A stretch of 33,979 nucleotides of DNA from Pontibacterium granulatum (GCF_029961155.1 NZ_JASBRH010000036.1:1-33979); one strand, 5' to 3'. Counted from the stretch's first letter, positions 7,862 through 15,638 are shown. Notes: generated by a model not told the origin, from the letters alone. Program-made: numbers and translations.

Positions 7862-8010
7862 AAAAAACGCGGTACGGAACACGCCCATACCGCGCTTTGA
7901 AAAGACACCTGTTGCGCGGCAACACCGCCATCCAGACGGGCTTAGAAGCCGCGAAATGGTGTCGTAGATCTCCCATACAGGGATTCGTTTAAACCGCCAC
8001 CTTGACAATA
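7862..8010 (-). ncRNA. Candidate structured small RNA with its own terminator
   Basis: Read on the minus strand, this roughly 150-base stretch has a promoter-like start (8018-8047), nested pairing and a terminator. GGTGTC at 7958-7963 pairs with GACACC at 7904-7909. Inside it GCCGCG (7948-7953) pairs with CGCGGC (7915-7920), leaving a 27-base loop with further self-complementarity. The transcript would end in a TACCGCG/CGCGGTA stem (7868-7894) followed by six T. A 65-codon frame overlaps it but runs through the terminator and lacks a good start. It lies between patZ and a small acidic protein gene. I do not recognise a known RNA family. Confidence 0.5.
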
Positions 8011-8017
8011 GTTTTGA

Positions 8018-8047
8018 TTATTAAATGAACAATAGTTCAATTATCAA
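8018..8047 (-). promoter_or_regulatory. Promoter with a palindromic operator in the spacer
   Basis: On the minus strand TTGATA (8047-8042) is a good -35 box, and an AT-rich TAATAA-like -10 lies 17-18 bases further. The whole spacer is occupied by the palindrome TGAAC-AATA-GTTCA (8026-8039). A dimeric repressor of TetR or MarR type binding there would block RNA polymerase. It would drive the candidate RNA at 7862-8010. Confidence 0.5.
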
Positions 8048-8177
8048 ACGTAGCACGCCTCTCTATCTGAAAATTTCTCATCCAGTTGGACGATTCCCGC
8101 CCAGAATTTCTCTGTTCATTTTTCCGTAATTTGGGCCATACTCAGCACATACTCGATAATCAAACGGGGTGGTGATC

Positions 8178-8387
8178 ATGGCTAGAAACCCGCGACACGA
8201 CCAGACATCTGATTCGGTCGAAGAGGAATGGCTGGCGGATGGAGAGTATGACTCCGCCGAAGAAGAATCCAGCGTTATCTACAAGTCCTCCGGTATCAAT
8301 CCGAGCAAGCGACGCCGCATAGAGATGATGCAGGAAGAACGAGAACTGCAAAAAGCATTGCGTGAAGTGTTCGACGACGAAGACTGA
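8178..8387 (+). CDS. Small highly charged protein, PA3496-like
   Basis: A 69-residue acidic and basic, probably disordered-to-helical protein. The N-terminal half is rich in Glu, Asp and Ser. A KRRRIE patch (near residue 45) leads into a final helix ending LREVFDDED. This shape, with a basic R-x-IE segment and an acidic DVFDE-like end, recalls the small Pseudomonas PA3496 family, tentatively linked to the envelope; that match is from memory and moderate. ATG 8178 is chosen because GGGGTGG lies just upstream; GTG 8169 would add three residues. It precedes arfB by about 40 bases on the same strand and may share its transcript. Confidence 0.6.
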   Translation: MARNPRHDQTSDSVEEEWLADGEYDSAEEESSVIYKSSGINPSKRRRIEMMQEERELQKALREVFDDED

Positions 8388-8428
8388 AATACTTTACCCC
8401 GATCCGTCTGATCGCATAGAGTATCGGG

Positions 8429-8842
8429 ATGCTAAAGATATCCAACAACGTCTCTATCCCGGATGAGGAGATTGAGCTACGTGCGATTCGTGCACAAGGT
8501 GCTGGTGGCCAGAACGTAAACAAGGTTTCCAGCGCTATCCACCTCCGGTTCGATATCCGGGCATCGTCCTTGCCCGAATTTTACAAAGAACGCCTACTCG
8601 CCCTCAGTGATAGCCGTATCAGCAACGACGGTGTCATTGTGCTCAAATCTCAGGAACACCGTAGCCAGGAACTTAACCGCGAAGCCGCACTCGCACGCCT
8701 GGTTATGCTGATCACGCAGGCAACCTCTGTCCAGAAGAGCCGCCGTGCCACCAAGCCTACCCGTTCATCCCAGCGCAAACGTATGGATAGGAAAACCCAG
8801 CGTGGCCAAACCAAAGCACTGCGCGGCAAGGTTAATTACTAG
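8429..8842 (+). CDS. arfB: Alternative ribosome-rescue factor ArfB (peptidyl-tRNA hydrolase)
   Basis: A 137-residue release-factor-like protein. The catalytic GGQ sits at residues 26-28 within [15 protein letters not shown], and the C-terminal 40 residues form a basic tail ([18 protein letters not shown] and onward). In ArfB (YaeJ) this tail enters the empty mRNA channel of stalled ribosomes while GGQ hydrolyses the peptidyl-tRNA. Length and both parts match the family, and no stop-codon-reading domain is present. The gene runs towards the Na/phosphate transporter gene, and the two 3' ends overlap by 11 bases with no terminator between them. Confidence 0.93.
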   Translation: MLKISNNVSIPDEEIELRAIRAQGAGGQNVNKVSSAIHLRFDIRASSLPEFYKERLLALSDSRISNDGVIVLKSQEHRSQELNREAALARLVMLITQATSVQKSRRATKPTRSSQRKRMDRKTQRGQTKALRGKVNY

Positions 8843-10408
8843 GTAGTTTGCCATCCTGCTGCATGGCATCCTGCAGATGGGAATCGATGCGGGACAGATG
8901 TTTGCTGACCCGCACCAGCCATCGCAGCGCTTCCAGTTGATCCGTGCCCTTCTCTACTTCCAGATCACCACTGACCATATCGGCAATCACCGCTTGCCGG
9001 ATGCGCGTCCGATGGTGCTCCAGCCGATAGTATTCAGCCTCCAGCACCGCAGGATCAGGATGGGCAGCCTGTAGATACTGACGCAAAGACACCAGTGGTG
9101 AGCGCAGCAATTTCATTGTGCACGCGGTGATACCCCGCTCTGGCTCTTCGTCACAGCGTTCGTGCAGGCGTTGCAGGTGGTCCATACCATGCATCATTGA
9201 CGTCAATGTATGCCACAGGCGTGCCTGATCGGGTTTAAGGTCTATTGCGTCAAGAAATTTGTGCAGGTGATCCAGATTATGCTGCAGCTCTACCAACCTT
9301 CGCCGGTCAGCTCGCTCACCCCGCAGTAATAACGCGAGCTGCTCACACACCAGATCACGTTGCTGCTTGAGCTGAGGCAGGGCTGCGTGCAGAGCTATAG
9401 AAGGTTCACGCAGCAACAACGGATCAAGCCGCAAGGCGGGTGTTTCAGTACGATCAGGCACCAGATACTCGATGAAACGTGCAAACAGGTGCACAAATGG
9501 CAACATCACCACCACAGCAGCCAAGTTAAACGCCGAGTGGAAGGCTACCAGTGCGATTTCTGCCGACTGCTCAATGTTCTGTCCAGCCACATGCTCCCAG
9601 ACATGGATAAAGGGCTCCAGCATCAGCAACGCAATCACCACGGTGGCCAGATTAAACACCAAGTGGGACACCCCCGTGCGGCGAGCTTCTGCCCGCCCCC
9701 CCCCCCCAGAGTGACGATTAGCGCCTTAACGGATGTGGCCAGATCCATTCCGATCACCACGGCCGCCGCCTGAGCAAAGTTGACGCTCCCGGCATACAAC
9801 AGCGTTAACATGGTGGCCACACCGGCACTTGAGGATTGGGTAATCAGCGTGATGGCGATCCCCAATCCGATCAGCTGCAGGCGACCGGTGAAACTGTCGT
9901 CAGGAAAGGCATCGGGGGTCAGCACATCGCCAAAATCCTGCATGCCAAGCTGCATCTGACCGATACCCAGAAAGATAAGACCAAACCCTGCCAGCGCGTA
10001 TCCCAGATCTGACAATCGTCCACGGGCAAAGATACGCAGCATGGCGCCCAGAAAGATAAGCGGCAACAGCAACGTACCCAGTTTGAGTTTGAATCCCAGA
10101 AAGACTACAAGCCAGCCGGTGACGGTGGTACCAAGGTTGGCACCGTAGACGATTCCCAGGGCTTGGGGAAAGGAGAGCAAGCCCGCACTCACGAAACCCA
10201 CCGCTGCGATGGTCGTGGCACTGGAGGATTGCAGAATTGAGGTGGACGCCGCACCGGTGATTGCGCCGGTAAGCGGACTACGTGTGGAACGCGCCAGCAG
10301 CCGCTGCAGCCCCTCGCCTGCCCCCGAATGCAATCCATCGACCATGATCACCATGCCGAGAATAAACACCCCGAGGCCACCCAGTGCCTGCAGCAGTCCT
10401 AATAGCAT
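8832..10408 (-). pseudogene. Na+/phosphate cotransporter (NptA/YjbB family) split by a frameshift in a poly-G tract
   Basis: Two adjacent frames make up one protein. The upstream part holds membrane helices and both QSSSA repeats of the PNaS family (LQSSSATT near residue 60 and TQSSSAG near 195). The downstream part continues with RAEARRTGVSHLVFNLATVV, two more helices and a PhoU-like helical cytoplasmic domain. The frames switch at a run of 12 G on the coding strand (9696-9707). With 10 or 13 G the frame would be continuous and the protein about 525 residues, a normal length. As read, translation leaves the frame and ends at 9635. ATG 10408 is favoured by GGGAG just upstream; GTG 10441 lacks a ribosome site. 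The cause may be true slippage, phase variation or a sequencing error. Confidence 0.8.
9696..9707. repeat. Homopolymer run of 12 C (G12 on the coding strand)
   Basis: The run is followed on the coding strand by CGGG, so 15 of 16 bases are G. It lies at a Gly-rich loop of the transporter where relatives usually have LGGS or similar. Runs of this length are prone to slippage in replication and transcription, and to miscounting by sequencers. Confidence 0.95.
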
Positions 10409-10474
10409 CGCCGCTCCCGTCAGCAACATATCCGTATGCACAAAGCATAGTTGCTGCGACGGCGACTGCCTGCG

Positions 10475-11008
10475 TTAAGACAGTTTTTGCAGGCTCAGGC
10501 TTACCTGGTGTTGATCGTCGGCAATAAACAGGTCGCCGTCGCTGATGGTCAGAGTCAGTTCCATATTACGCATCACCATCGGCGTCAACGCCTGGATCTC
10601 CCCCCAGTTGAAACGGTAGATCGACAGCTTCGGCAATGCCTGCAGGCTATCCTTGTTCTTCTCCCACCAGATATCGGTTTCACTGCCGTAGGCGTACAGA
10701 GATACCTCAGGTGCCCGGCTGATCCCTTTGCGAATACGGTCTGCCGATGCCTGGCCTACCTCTATCCAGTGATCAACACTACCGTCCGGGCGGATAATCC
10801 ACAGGTCCGGCTCATCGGTGGCTGAAAGACCGCGGCTGAACTGCAGGTCCTGATCCTGATTCAGCCCGTACACCAGCAAACGCACCATCATCCGCTCGGG
10901 CGTCTCCGACGGGTGTAGCGCGACCGTCAGCTTGCACTGCTGGTAGTTGTTGCGGTCCATATCGACCAGGTTCAGATCCACTTTGTAGATGGTCGGTTTC
11001 AGCGCCAT
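10475..11008 (-). CDS. yaeQ: YaeQ family protein (PD-(D/E)XK fold)
   Basis: A 177-residue cytoplasmic protein matching YaeQ over its length: the start KPTIYKVDLNLVDMDRNNYQ, the central DLWIIRPDGSVDHWIEVGQ (about 86-104), and the end NMELTLTISDG. YaeQ structures adopt a PD-(D/E)XK nuclease-like fold. The D...IEVGQ strand here is the expected acidic core, but the enterobacterial protein has no firmly established activity. AGGAAG lies a good distance before ATG 11008. It follows no gene on its strand, and its stop is about 65 bases before the Na/phosphate transporter, so the two may be co-transcribed. Confidence 0.9.
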   Translation of the reverse strand: MALKPTIYKVDLNLVDMDRNNYQQCKLTVALHPSETPERMMVRLLVYGLNQDQDLQFSRGLSATDEPDLWIIRPDGSVDHWIEVGQASADRIRKGISRAPEVSLYAYGSETDIWWEKNKDSLQALPKLSIYRFNWGEIQALTPMVMRNMELTLTISDGDLFIADDQHQVSLSLQKLS

Positions 11009-11061
11009 AGCGGCAAGCTTCCTGTAGGCAAAAAACGAAAGACGGCATTATACGTTAAGCC

Positions 11062-11073
11062 ACCTGATCAGGT
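11062..11073. promoter_or_regulatory. 12-bp perfect palindrome between yaeQ and ndpA
   Basis: ACCTGATCAGGT lies midway between the divergent yaeQ and ndpA starts, the right place for a shared operator. A -10-like TAGAAT follows at 11098 for ndpA. No family can be named, and a 12-bp palindrome containing GATC could occur by chance. Confidence 0.25.
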
Positions 11074-11143
11074 ATCGCAGTGACTCGATAAATTGCGCTA
11101 GAATTGCTCTCTTATCTGCCTTACCCAGCCTGCCGGAGAAACG

Positions 11144-12214
11144 ATGGAACTCAAACACCTTGCCATTCGTGAGTTGTTAAAAGAAGCCGACGAAGAAACT
11201 GCCAAGATCAGCGATAAGGGCGGTATCATGGATACCGACAACAGCATGATCCAAAACCTGTTTGATTCGCTGCTCAACGCCTTCGAGCGCCGTTCCTCCC
11301 TCACCCACGGCTCTTTCAACCAGGAAAACGAAGAGGGTTACCCGTTTATCTCCTCTTTTGAAAAATTCCTGGTCAATGAAGAAGCCCCTGAAAACTTCGA
11401 GCAACTGGTAGAAGCCGGCATGTCCCAGCTGGCTGTGGCCATCGCGGCCCCTTCCGCTCGCTCGGCAACCGGTGGATACGTGATCTTTGCGGTTTACGGC
11501 AGTGACCGTGCCGACTATCTATTGGCCGCTCTGGTGCGTGACCGCAGCAGCATTGCCCTGAACGATAGCTTGCAACCGACTGAAGTGATTGAGGTTAACC
11601 TGGAACAGCTACACCAGGCCGCGCGCATCAACATCACCACCTTCAAACAGGGCAAAGACAGTTACCTGAGCTTTATCGGCAGTAAGCAAAAGGGCGAGAT
11701 TACCCACTACTTCTCTACCGCCTTTGGTTGCACTGACGTAACGCCGTCGCGCAAATCTACCGGTGAGTTGATCAAAGCAGCCAAGGATTTCTGCAGCCAA
11801 CACGATCTGGGCGAAAAGAAGGAAGAGATCGTCGAAGACGTGGTGAGCTACCTGGAGCGTCAGCGCTCAGAAAAACAGACCGCCAACCTGAACGATATCG
11901 AAAACCTGTTTGATGCCTACATTCCACCGGAGCAGGCAGAAACCATGGCAGGCACCTTTGGTACGTTCGCCAACGGCGGACCATACAACGTCAGCCACGA
12001 ATTCCAGCCGCACACCAGTACAATCAATCGCTTCTCCAAGCTAAAGGCGAAGGCAGATAACTGGCAACTGGATTTCACCAAGAAAGCTCTGGGTCCTGCG
12101 CAATCCGGCAAGGATATCGAGTTTGATGAAGCCAGCGGCACACTGACGCTGAAGCGCCTGCCCAGCAAAGTACTCGACCAGATTCGCGCCACACTGGAAG
12201 AGGAAAACAGCTAA
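11144..12214 (+). CDS. ndpA: Nucleoid-associated protein NdpA/YejK
   Basis: A 356-residue protein of the 37-kDa nucleoid-associated family, with matching segments throughout: HLAIRELLKE at the N-terminus, the SSFEKFL helix region, SYLSFIGSKQKGEITHYFSTAFGC (about 173-196), and a C-terminal part with LDFTKKALG. YejK binds DNA in the nucleoid and interacts with topoisomerase IV; its cellular role is otherwise modest. Length is slightly above the E. coli 335. The start ATG has GGAGAAACG upstream. It is divergent from yaeQ and ends in a strong stem-loop about 27 bases downstream, so it is probably monocistronic. Confidence 0.9.
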   Translation: MELKHLAIRELLKEADEETAKISDKGGIMDTDNSMIQNLFDSLLNAFERRSSLTHGSFNQENEEGYPFISSFEKFLVNEEAPENFEQLVEAGMSQLAVAIAAPSARSATGGYVIFAVYGSDRADYLLAALVRDRSSIALNDSLQPTEVIEVNLEQLHQAARINITTFKQGKDSYLSFIGSKQKGEITHYFSTAFGCTDVTPSRKSTGELIKAAKDFCSQHDLGEKKEEIVEDVVSYLERQRSEKQTANLNDIENLFDAYIPPEQAETMAGTFGTFANGGPYNVSHEFQPHTSTINRFSKLKAKADNWQLDFTKKALGPAQSGKDIEFDEASGTLTLKRLPSKVLDQIRATLEEENS

Positions 12215-12240
12215 CACCAACTGGCTGATCCTCCCCGGCG

Positions 12241-12266
12241 GGGGGCACTGCAATAAAAGTGCCCCC
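12241..12266 (+). terminator. Stem-loop terminator after ndpA
   Basis: GGGGGCACT pairs with AGTGCCCCC around an 8-base loop, giving a 9-bp GC-rich stem. The following T-run is short, so termination may be partial. Confidence 0.6.
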
Positions 12267-12353
12267 TTGCCGACATATCCTCGTCACATTCTGCCGCCAG
12301 ACTAACTACATTCGTGCGCAGCCATAAAACAGTTTACGGTCTGACGATCCGAA

Positions 12354-12425
12354 TTGTGCAACGCACAAAAAGATATTGACTCGATCAATTTTTCACCTAA
12401 AATAAAATCCAATTGTGCATCGCAA
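12354..12425 (+). promoter_or_regulatory. Promoter of phasin gene 1 with two PhaR-like palindromes
   Basis: TTGTGC-AAC-GCACAA (12354-12368) is a perfect palindrome ending 7 bases before a -35 box TTGACT (12376-12381). A 17-base spacer leads to AAAATA. A second, imperfect palindrome TTGTGCATCGCAA (12413-12425) overlaps the early transcript, just before the ribosome site. TGC/GCA-rich palindromes at phasin promoters are known targets of PhaR, which senses polyhydroxybutyrate granules. That regulator is inferred, as no phaR gene is in the window. Confidence 0.65.
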
Positions 12426-12447
12426 CATACTTACGGAGAAGATAAAG

Positions 12448-12753
12448 ATGAACGCACCTGTAGACTTCCAGAAGCCTTTCGAAGCAGTTAAAACCCTGAT
12501 GAACATCCAGGCTGACGCTATCACCAAATCTGTTGAACAGCAGAAAAAATCCGGTGAAGAGCTGGCTGAGTTCTTCAAAACTGAAGCTGAAAAAGCTAAA
12601 GAGCTGAAAACTCCAGAAGACGTAATCAAGTACAACATGGACGCAAACAAAGCACTGTTCGAACTGATGAAAGCTCAGGGCGAAGCGTTCACTGCGATTG
12701 CTACTGAAGCTCGTGAAGCTGCTATGACTGAAGTGTCTAACCTGACTAAGTAA
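12448..12753 (+). CDS. Phasin family protein (copy 1)
   Basis: A 101-residue amphipathic helical protein with the Phasin_2-type pattern: FQKPFEAVKTLMNIQADAI at the start, EELAEFFKTEAEKAKELKTP in the middle, ELMKAQGEAFTAIATEAREA near the end. Phasins coat polyhydroxyalkanoate granules in the cytoplasm and control their size; some also act as chaperones. ATG 12448 is preceded by ACGGAGAAG. By my count 79 of 101 residues match the second copy at 13006. It has its own promoter and its own terminator, so the two copies are separate units. No PHA synthase gene is nearby. Confidence 0.85.
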   Translation: MNAPVDFQKPFEAVKTLMNIQADAITKSVEQQKKSGEELAEFFKTEAEKAKELKTPEDVIKYNMDANKALFELMKAQGEAFTAIATEAREAAMTEVSNLTK

Positions 12754-12772
12754 TCTCAGTCGGTTAGTACCT

Positions 12773-12807
12773 GGAAACCCCGCCGATAGGATATCGCCGG
12801 GGTTTTC
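12773..12807 (+). terminator. Rho-independent terminator of phasin gene 1
   Basis: GGAAACCCCG pairs with CGGGGTTTTC, extended inside by CGAT/ATCG, and is followed by T-rich sequence about 20 bases past the stop. The copy-2 terminator has the same outer stem, so it was probably duplicated with the gene. Confidence 0.85.
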
Positions 12808-12905
12808 TTATGTCTGGACACTACGTCCTGCCAGACTATCCCCTCTCCGTTCTAAGCCTCATAACACCATCGATTCCAGTCACTGCAAAATACTCAGATT
12901 ATTTT

Positions 12906-12983
12906 TTGTGCACCGCACAAAAAAGTGTTGACTGTACGATTTTTCACCAGTAATATGGCCTCATACTCAATTTTGCACTGCAA
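12906..12983 (+). promoter_or_regulatory. Promoter of phasin gene 2 with two PhaR-like palindromes
   Basis: TTGTGC-ACC-GCACAA (12906-12920) lies exactly 22 bases before TTGACT (12928-12933), the same spacing as in copy 1. A 17-base spacer leads to TAATAT, a better -10 than copy 1 has. The downstream palindrome TTGCA-C-TGCAA (12973-12983) is perfect here. This predicts co-regulation with copy 1 and possibly stronger expression or tighter repression. Confidence 0.68.
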
Positions 12984-13005
12984 CAAAATTATTGGAGCAT
13001 CGATC

Positions 13006-13311
13006 ATGACTAACCCAGTAGACTTCCAGAAGCCATTCGAAGCAGTTAAAACCCTGATGACTATCCAGGCTAACGCTATCTCCAAATCTGTTGCTCAGCA
13101 GCAGAAAACTGGCGAAGAGCTGACTAACTTCTTCAAATCCGAAGCGGAAAAAGCTAAAAGCCTGAAAACTCCTGAAGAAGTAATCACGTTCAACGTAGAA
13201 GCAAACACTGCTCTGTTCGAACTGCTGAAAGCCCAGGGCGAAGCATTCACTGCAATCGCTACTGAAGCTCGCGAAGCAGCTATGGCTGAAGTTTCTAACA
13301 TGGCTAAGTAA
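13006..13311 (+). CDS. Phasin family protein (copy 2)
   Basis: A 101-residue phasin, collinear with copy 1 without gaps. The ends are most alike: the N-terminal FQKPFEAVKTLM and the run LKAQGEAFTAIATEAREAAM are nearly unchanged. The middle differs most, for example K/S/T swaps around TNFFKSEAEKAKSLKTPEE. The start is ATG 13006, preceded by TTGGAG; an upstream in-frame stretch is promoter DNA and not coding. The tandem arrangement with duplicated promoter, gene and terminator points to unit duplication followed by divergence. Confidence 0.85.
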   Translation: MTNPVDFQKPFEAVKTLMTIQANAISKSVAQQQKTGEELTNFFKSEAEKAKSLKTPEEVITFNVEANTALFELLKAQGEAFTAIATEAREAAMAEVSNMAK

Positions 13312-13333
13312 TAGCCCCTGTTAGATCTTCCGG

Positions 13334-13367
13334 GAAACCCCGCCAACTTCTGGTTGCCGGGGTTTTC
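13334..13367 (+). terminator. Rho-independent terminator of phasin gene 2
   Basis: AAACCCCGgCAAC-type stem against GTTGcCGGGGTTTT, followed by CTTTTGC. It ends about 30 bases before the stop of the converging marR gene and may serve only the plus strand efficiently. Confidence 0.85.
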
Positions 13368-13394
13368 TTTTGCTTTCAGAAAGCCTCTCACACC

Positions 13395-13898
13395 TTACTC
13401 ATCCAGCACCCGTAGCAACGCGCTTAAGCCTTTATCCAGCGCATCCCGCTCATCCTTGCTCAACGGCTCCAGCATAGAGGTCATGTTGGCGGTGTGTGCC
13501 TCTACTGCTTTATCGATCAGCATCAATCCCTCTGCTGTAAGTTGCACTAATTTACTGCGCGCATCCTCCGGATTGGCAACCCGCTCCACCAAGCCGGCTG
13601 ACTCCAACCGCTGCATTCGGTGGGTCATAGTGCCCGATGTCACCATCAAAGCGGAAAACAGGACCGTAGGTGCCAGGCAATAGGGCGGCCCCGACCGTCT
13701 GAGTGTCGCCAACACATCAAACTCCCAACCGCTCATATTGAACTCGTTAAATACCTGTTCCAGTCGTCGCTGCAGCAATGCACCACTACGCTTCATGCGA
13801 CCAACGGTTCCCATCGCTGTCACATCCAGATCCGGACGTTCACGTGTCCATTGCTTCAATATCAGGTCTACCGCGTCTTGGCGCTGATTCTCATCCAT
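13395..13898 (-). CDS. MarR family transcriptional regulator
   Basis: A 167-residue winged-helix repressor. The recognition region is LFSALMVTSGTMTHRMQRLESAGLV (about 82-106, quoted here only as a span), followed by the wing with DARSKLVQLT and the C-terminal dimerisation helices. No cysteine stands in an OhrR-like N-terminal position, so a small-molecule ligand is more likely than peroxide sensing. It is divergent from a DMT-family exporter and nitroreductase pair. Two identical-type 22-bp palindromes sit in the shared promoter region. This strongly suggests that it represses both itself and the exporter operon until a toxic compound binds. Confidence 0.88.
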   Translation of the reverse strand: MDENQRQDAVDLILKQWTRERPDLDVTAMGTVGRMKRSGALLQRRLEQVFNEFNMSGWEFDVLATLRRSGPPYCLAPTVLFSALMVTSGTMTHRMQRLESAGLVERVANPEDARSKLVQLTAEGLMLIDKAVEAHTANMTSMLEPLSKDERDALDKGLSALLRVLDE

Positions 13899-13932
13899 TT
13901 ATGCATCTCACTGTTCGCACAATGCGTCTAAA

Positions 13933-13993
13933 TTTATCTTGATATTAAGATAAACACCTGCAAGACTCCAATTTATCTTGAAGTTAAGATAAA
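13933..13993. promoter_or_regulatory. Twin MarR operators in the divergent promoter
   Basis: TTTATCTT-N6-AAGATAAA occurs at 13933-13954 (spacer GATATT) and 13972-13993 (spacer GAAGTT). The centres are 39 bases apart, close to four helical turns. The first lies 35 bases upstream of marR and the second 19 bases upstream of the exporter ATG, so each can cover one promoter. Palindrome length and AT-rich make-up fit MarR family targets. Confidence 0.8.
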
Positions 13994-14011
13994 TATTATG
14001 GAGCTCAACTC

Positions 14012-14908
14012 ATGGGTTACACCACGATCTACAATATGCTGCTCACCGCGCTGGCACCCATTATCTGGGGATCGACCTATATCGTGACAACGGAATTACT
14101 GCCACCGGATCGCCCTTTTACGGCCGCTCTGATCCGCACCTTACCTGCCGGACTCATACTGATCCTGTTAACCACCCGCCATATGCGACAGGTTAATTGG
14201 TGGCGCATCTCGGTGCTGTCAGCTCTGAATATTGGTGTCTTCCAGGCGCTGTTGTTTATCGCTGCCTACCGACTCCCCGGTGGATTGGCTGCCGTGTTGG
14301 GTGCCATACAACCGTTGCTGGTAATGGCGCTTGTCTGGTTATGCGACCGTCATGCCCCCACCCCTTTAGCGGTATTTGCCAGCGTGATAGGCGTGATCGG
14401 GATGGCAGCACTGCTCCTATCGCCAGATAGCCTGCTTGATCCCGTCGGTGCACTGGCCGCAATTGCTGGCGCCGCCTGTATGGCTGCTGGCACCTACCTG
14501 TCGCAACGCTGGAAAAACGACTTACCGTTGATGGCTAATACCGGTTGGCAACTCTTGATCGGCGGATTGATGCTGCTGCCAGTGGCCATGCTGGTAGACC
14601 CACCACTTCCGGAGCTGGGCATAAAACAGTTACTTGGATACGCATACCTGACATTGATTGGCGCCGTGCTTTCATACGTGCTGTGGTTCAGAGGGTTGCG
14701 CAGCCTACCGCCGGTTGCCGTGTCTTCCCTCGCCCTACTCAGCCCACTCAGCGCTGCAGTACTAGGCTGGCTATTGCTCGGCGAGCGCCTTGCCGATATT
14801 GCGCTGTTGGGCTTTGTCACCGTGCTGATCAGCGTGGTTCTGGTGCAGTGGAGCGCAACCCAACCACAGCGCCCAGAACAACCGACGCACGCATTTCGCA
14901 AACCTTAA
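14012..14908 (+). CDS. EamA/DMT family transporter
   Basis: A 298-residue inner-membrane protein with about ten predicted helices arranged as two EamA repeats. The first begins ALAPIIWGSTYIVTTELLPPDRP, typical of the DMT exporters, and the second covers about residues 150-285 with LLGERLADIALLGFVTV at its end. Members export amino acids, nucleobases or drugs; the substrate cannot be read from sequence. TATGGAGC provides the ribosome site. It is followed 26 bases later by a nitroreductase gene and divergent from marR, which suggests detoxification of a quinone or nitroaromatic-like compound: reduction plus efflux. That pairing is inference. Confidence 0.88.
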   Translation: MGYTTIYNMLLTALAPIIWGSTYIVTTELLPPDRPFTAALIRTLPAGLILILLTTRHMRQVNWWRISVLSALNIGVFQALLFIAAYRLPGGLAAVLGAIQPLLVMALVWLCDRHAPTPLAVFASVIGVIGMAALLLSPDSLLDPVGALAAIAGAACMAAGTYLSQRWKNDLPLMANTGWQLLIGGLMLLPVAMLVDPPLPELGIKQLLGYAYLTLIGAVLSYVLWFRGLRSLPPVAVSSLALLSPLSAAVLGWLLLGERLADIALLGFVTVLISVVLVQWSATQPQRPEQPTHAFRKP

Positions 14909-14934
14909 TCCACCTCACAGCAAGGAGAACGCTT

Positions 14935-15561
14935 ATGTCTTTCACTGCCAATCCAGTTACACCAATTCTTGAAGCCCGTACCTCCACCACCCGTTACCGG
15001 CCAGGCATGCCTGTCACAAACGACCAGGTCATCGAACTCGTGCGCTGCGCCACGCTGGCACCCTCCGCCTACAACCTACAAAACTGGCGCTTTATTGCCG
15101 TGATGTCCGATGCGGCAAAAGCCCGTTTGTGCGAAGCGGCCTACGGTCAGCCGCAGGTTAAGGATGCAGGGGTAACCTTTATCGTTTGCGGCACAACCAA
15201 TGCACACAAATCGTTGGCTAACGCACTGCAGGCATCCGTTGATGCAGAGATTATCAGTCCCCAGGTGCAAACAAGTTGGGTCGATGCCGCCACCGCATCG
15301 CACCAGGACAACCCTCAGTTACAGCGGGATGAAGCGTTCCGCTCCGCATCCCTGGCGGCAATGACCTTGATGATCAGCGCACAGGGGATGGGCCTGGCCA
15401 GTGGCGCTATGAGTGGTTTTGATGAACAAGTACTGCGTCAGGCATTTGAGCTGTCTGACCAGGAACTGCCGGTGATGCTGGTGACCGTAGGACATGGTGC
15501 GGAAAACAACTGGCCACAGAAATGCCGGCTTCCGGTTGAGAAAGTACTGCGCTTTGCCTGA
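14935..15561 (+). CDS. Nitroreductase family protein
   Basis: A 208-residue FMN enzyme of the nitroreductase fold. RTSTTRYRPGMPV near the start, the FMN-phosphate segment LAPSAYNLQNWRFIAV (about 42-57), and a late GAENNWPQKCRLPVEKVL match the family. It reduces nitro groups, quinones or flavins with NAD(P)H in the cytoplasm. ATG 14935 is chosen for AAGGAG at good spacing; a much longer upstream open frame is an artefact lying over the transporter gene. It is the second gene of the MarR-controlled unit and ends at a strong terminator. Confidence 0.88.
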   Translation: MSFTANPVTPILEARTSTTRYRPGMPVTNDQVIELVRCATLAPSAYNLQNWRFIAVMSDAAKARLCEAAYGQPQVKDAGVTFIVCGTTNAHKSLANALQASVDAEIISPQVQTSWVDAATASHQDNPQLQRDEAFRSASLAAMTLMISAQGMGLASGAMSGFDEQVLRQAFELSDQELPVMLVTVGHGAENNWPQKCRLPVEKVLRFA

Positions 15562-15585
15562 AACGGCTCTGTTTATTGCGGGCAC

Positions 15586-15625
15586 AAAAAAGGCGGAGCT
15601 GGTAATGCCCAGGTCCGCCCTTTTT
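15586..15625. terminator. Bidirectional terminator between nitroreductase and aspartokinase genes
   Basis: GGCGGA-g-CTGG pairs with CCAG-g-TCCGCC. The stem is flanked by six A on one side and five T on the other, so it can end both converging transcripts. Confidence 0.9.
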
Positions 15626-15638
15626 CTAGGAGCTCTGA

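Noticed and set aside
7811-8008. Minus-strand frame of 65 codons over the candidate RNA
   Set aside because: It reads through the terminator stem and U-tract, has only a TTG start and no ribosome site.
12376-12388. FNR-like TTGACTCGATCAA in the phasin promoter
   Set aside because: The half-sites are 3 bases apart where FNR needs 4, and the first half is the -35 box itself.
14545-14934. Upstream extension of the nitroreductase frame
   Set aside because: It overlaps the transporter gene; AAGGAG places the real start at 14935.
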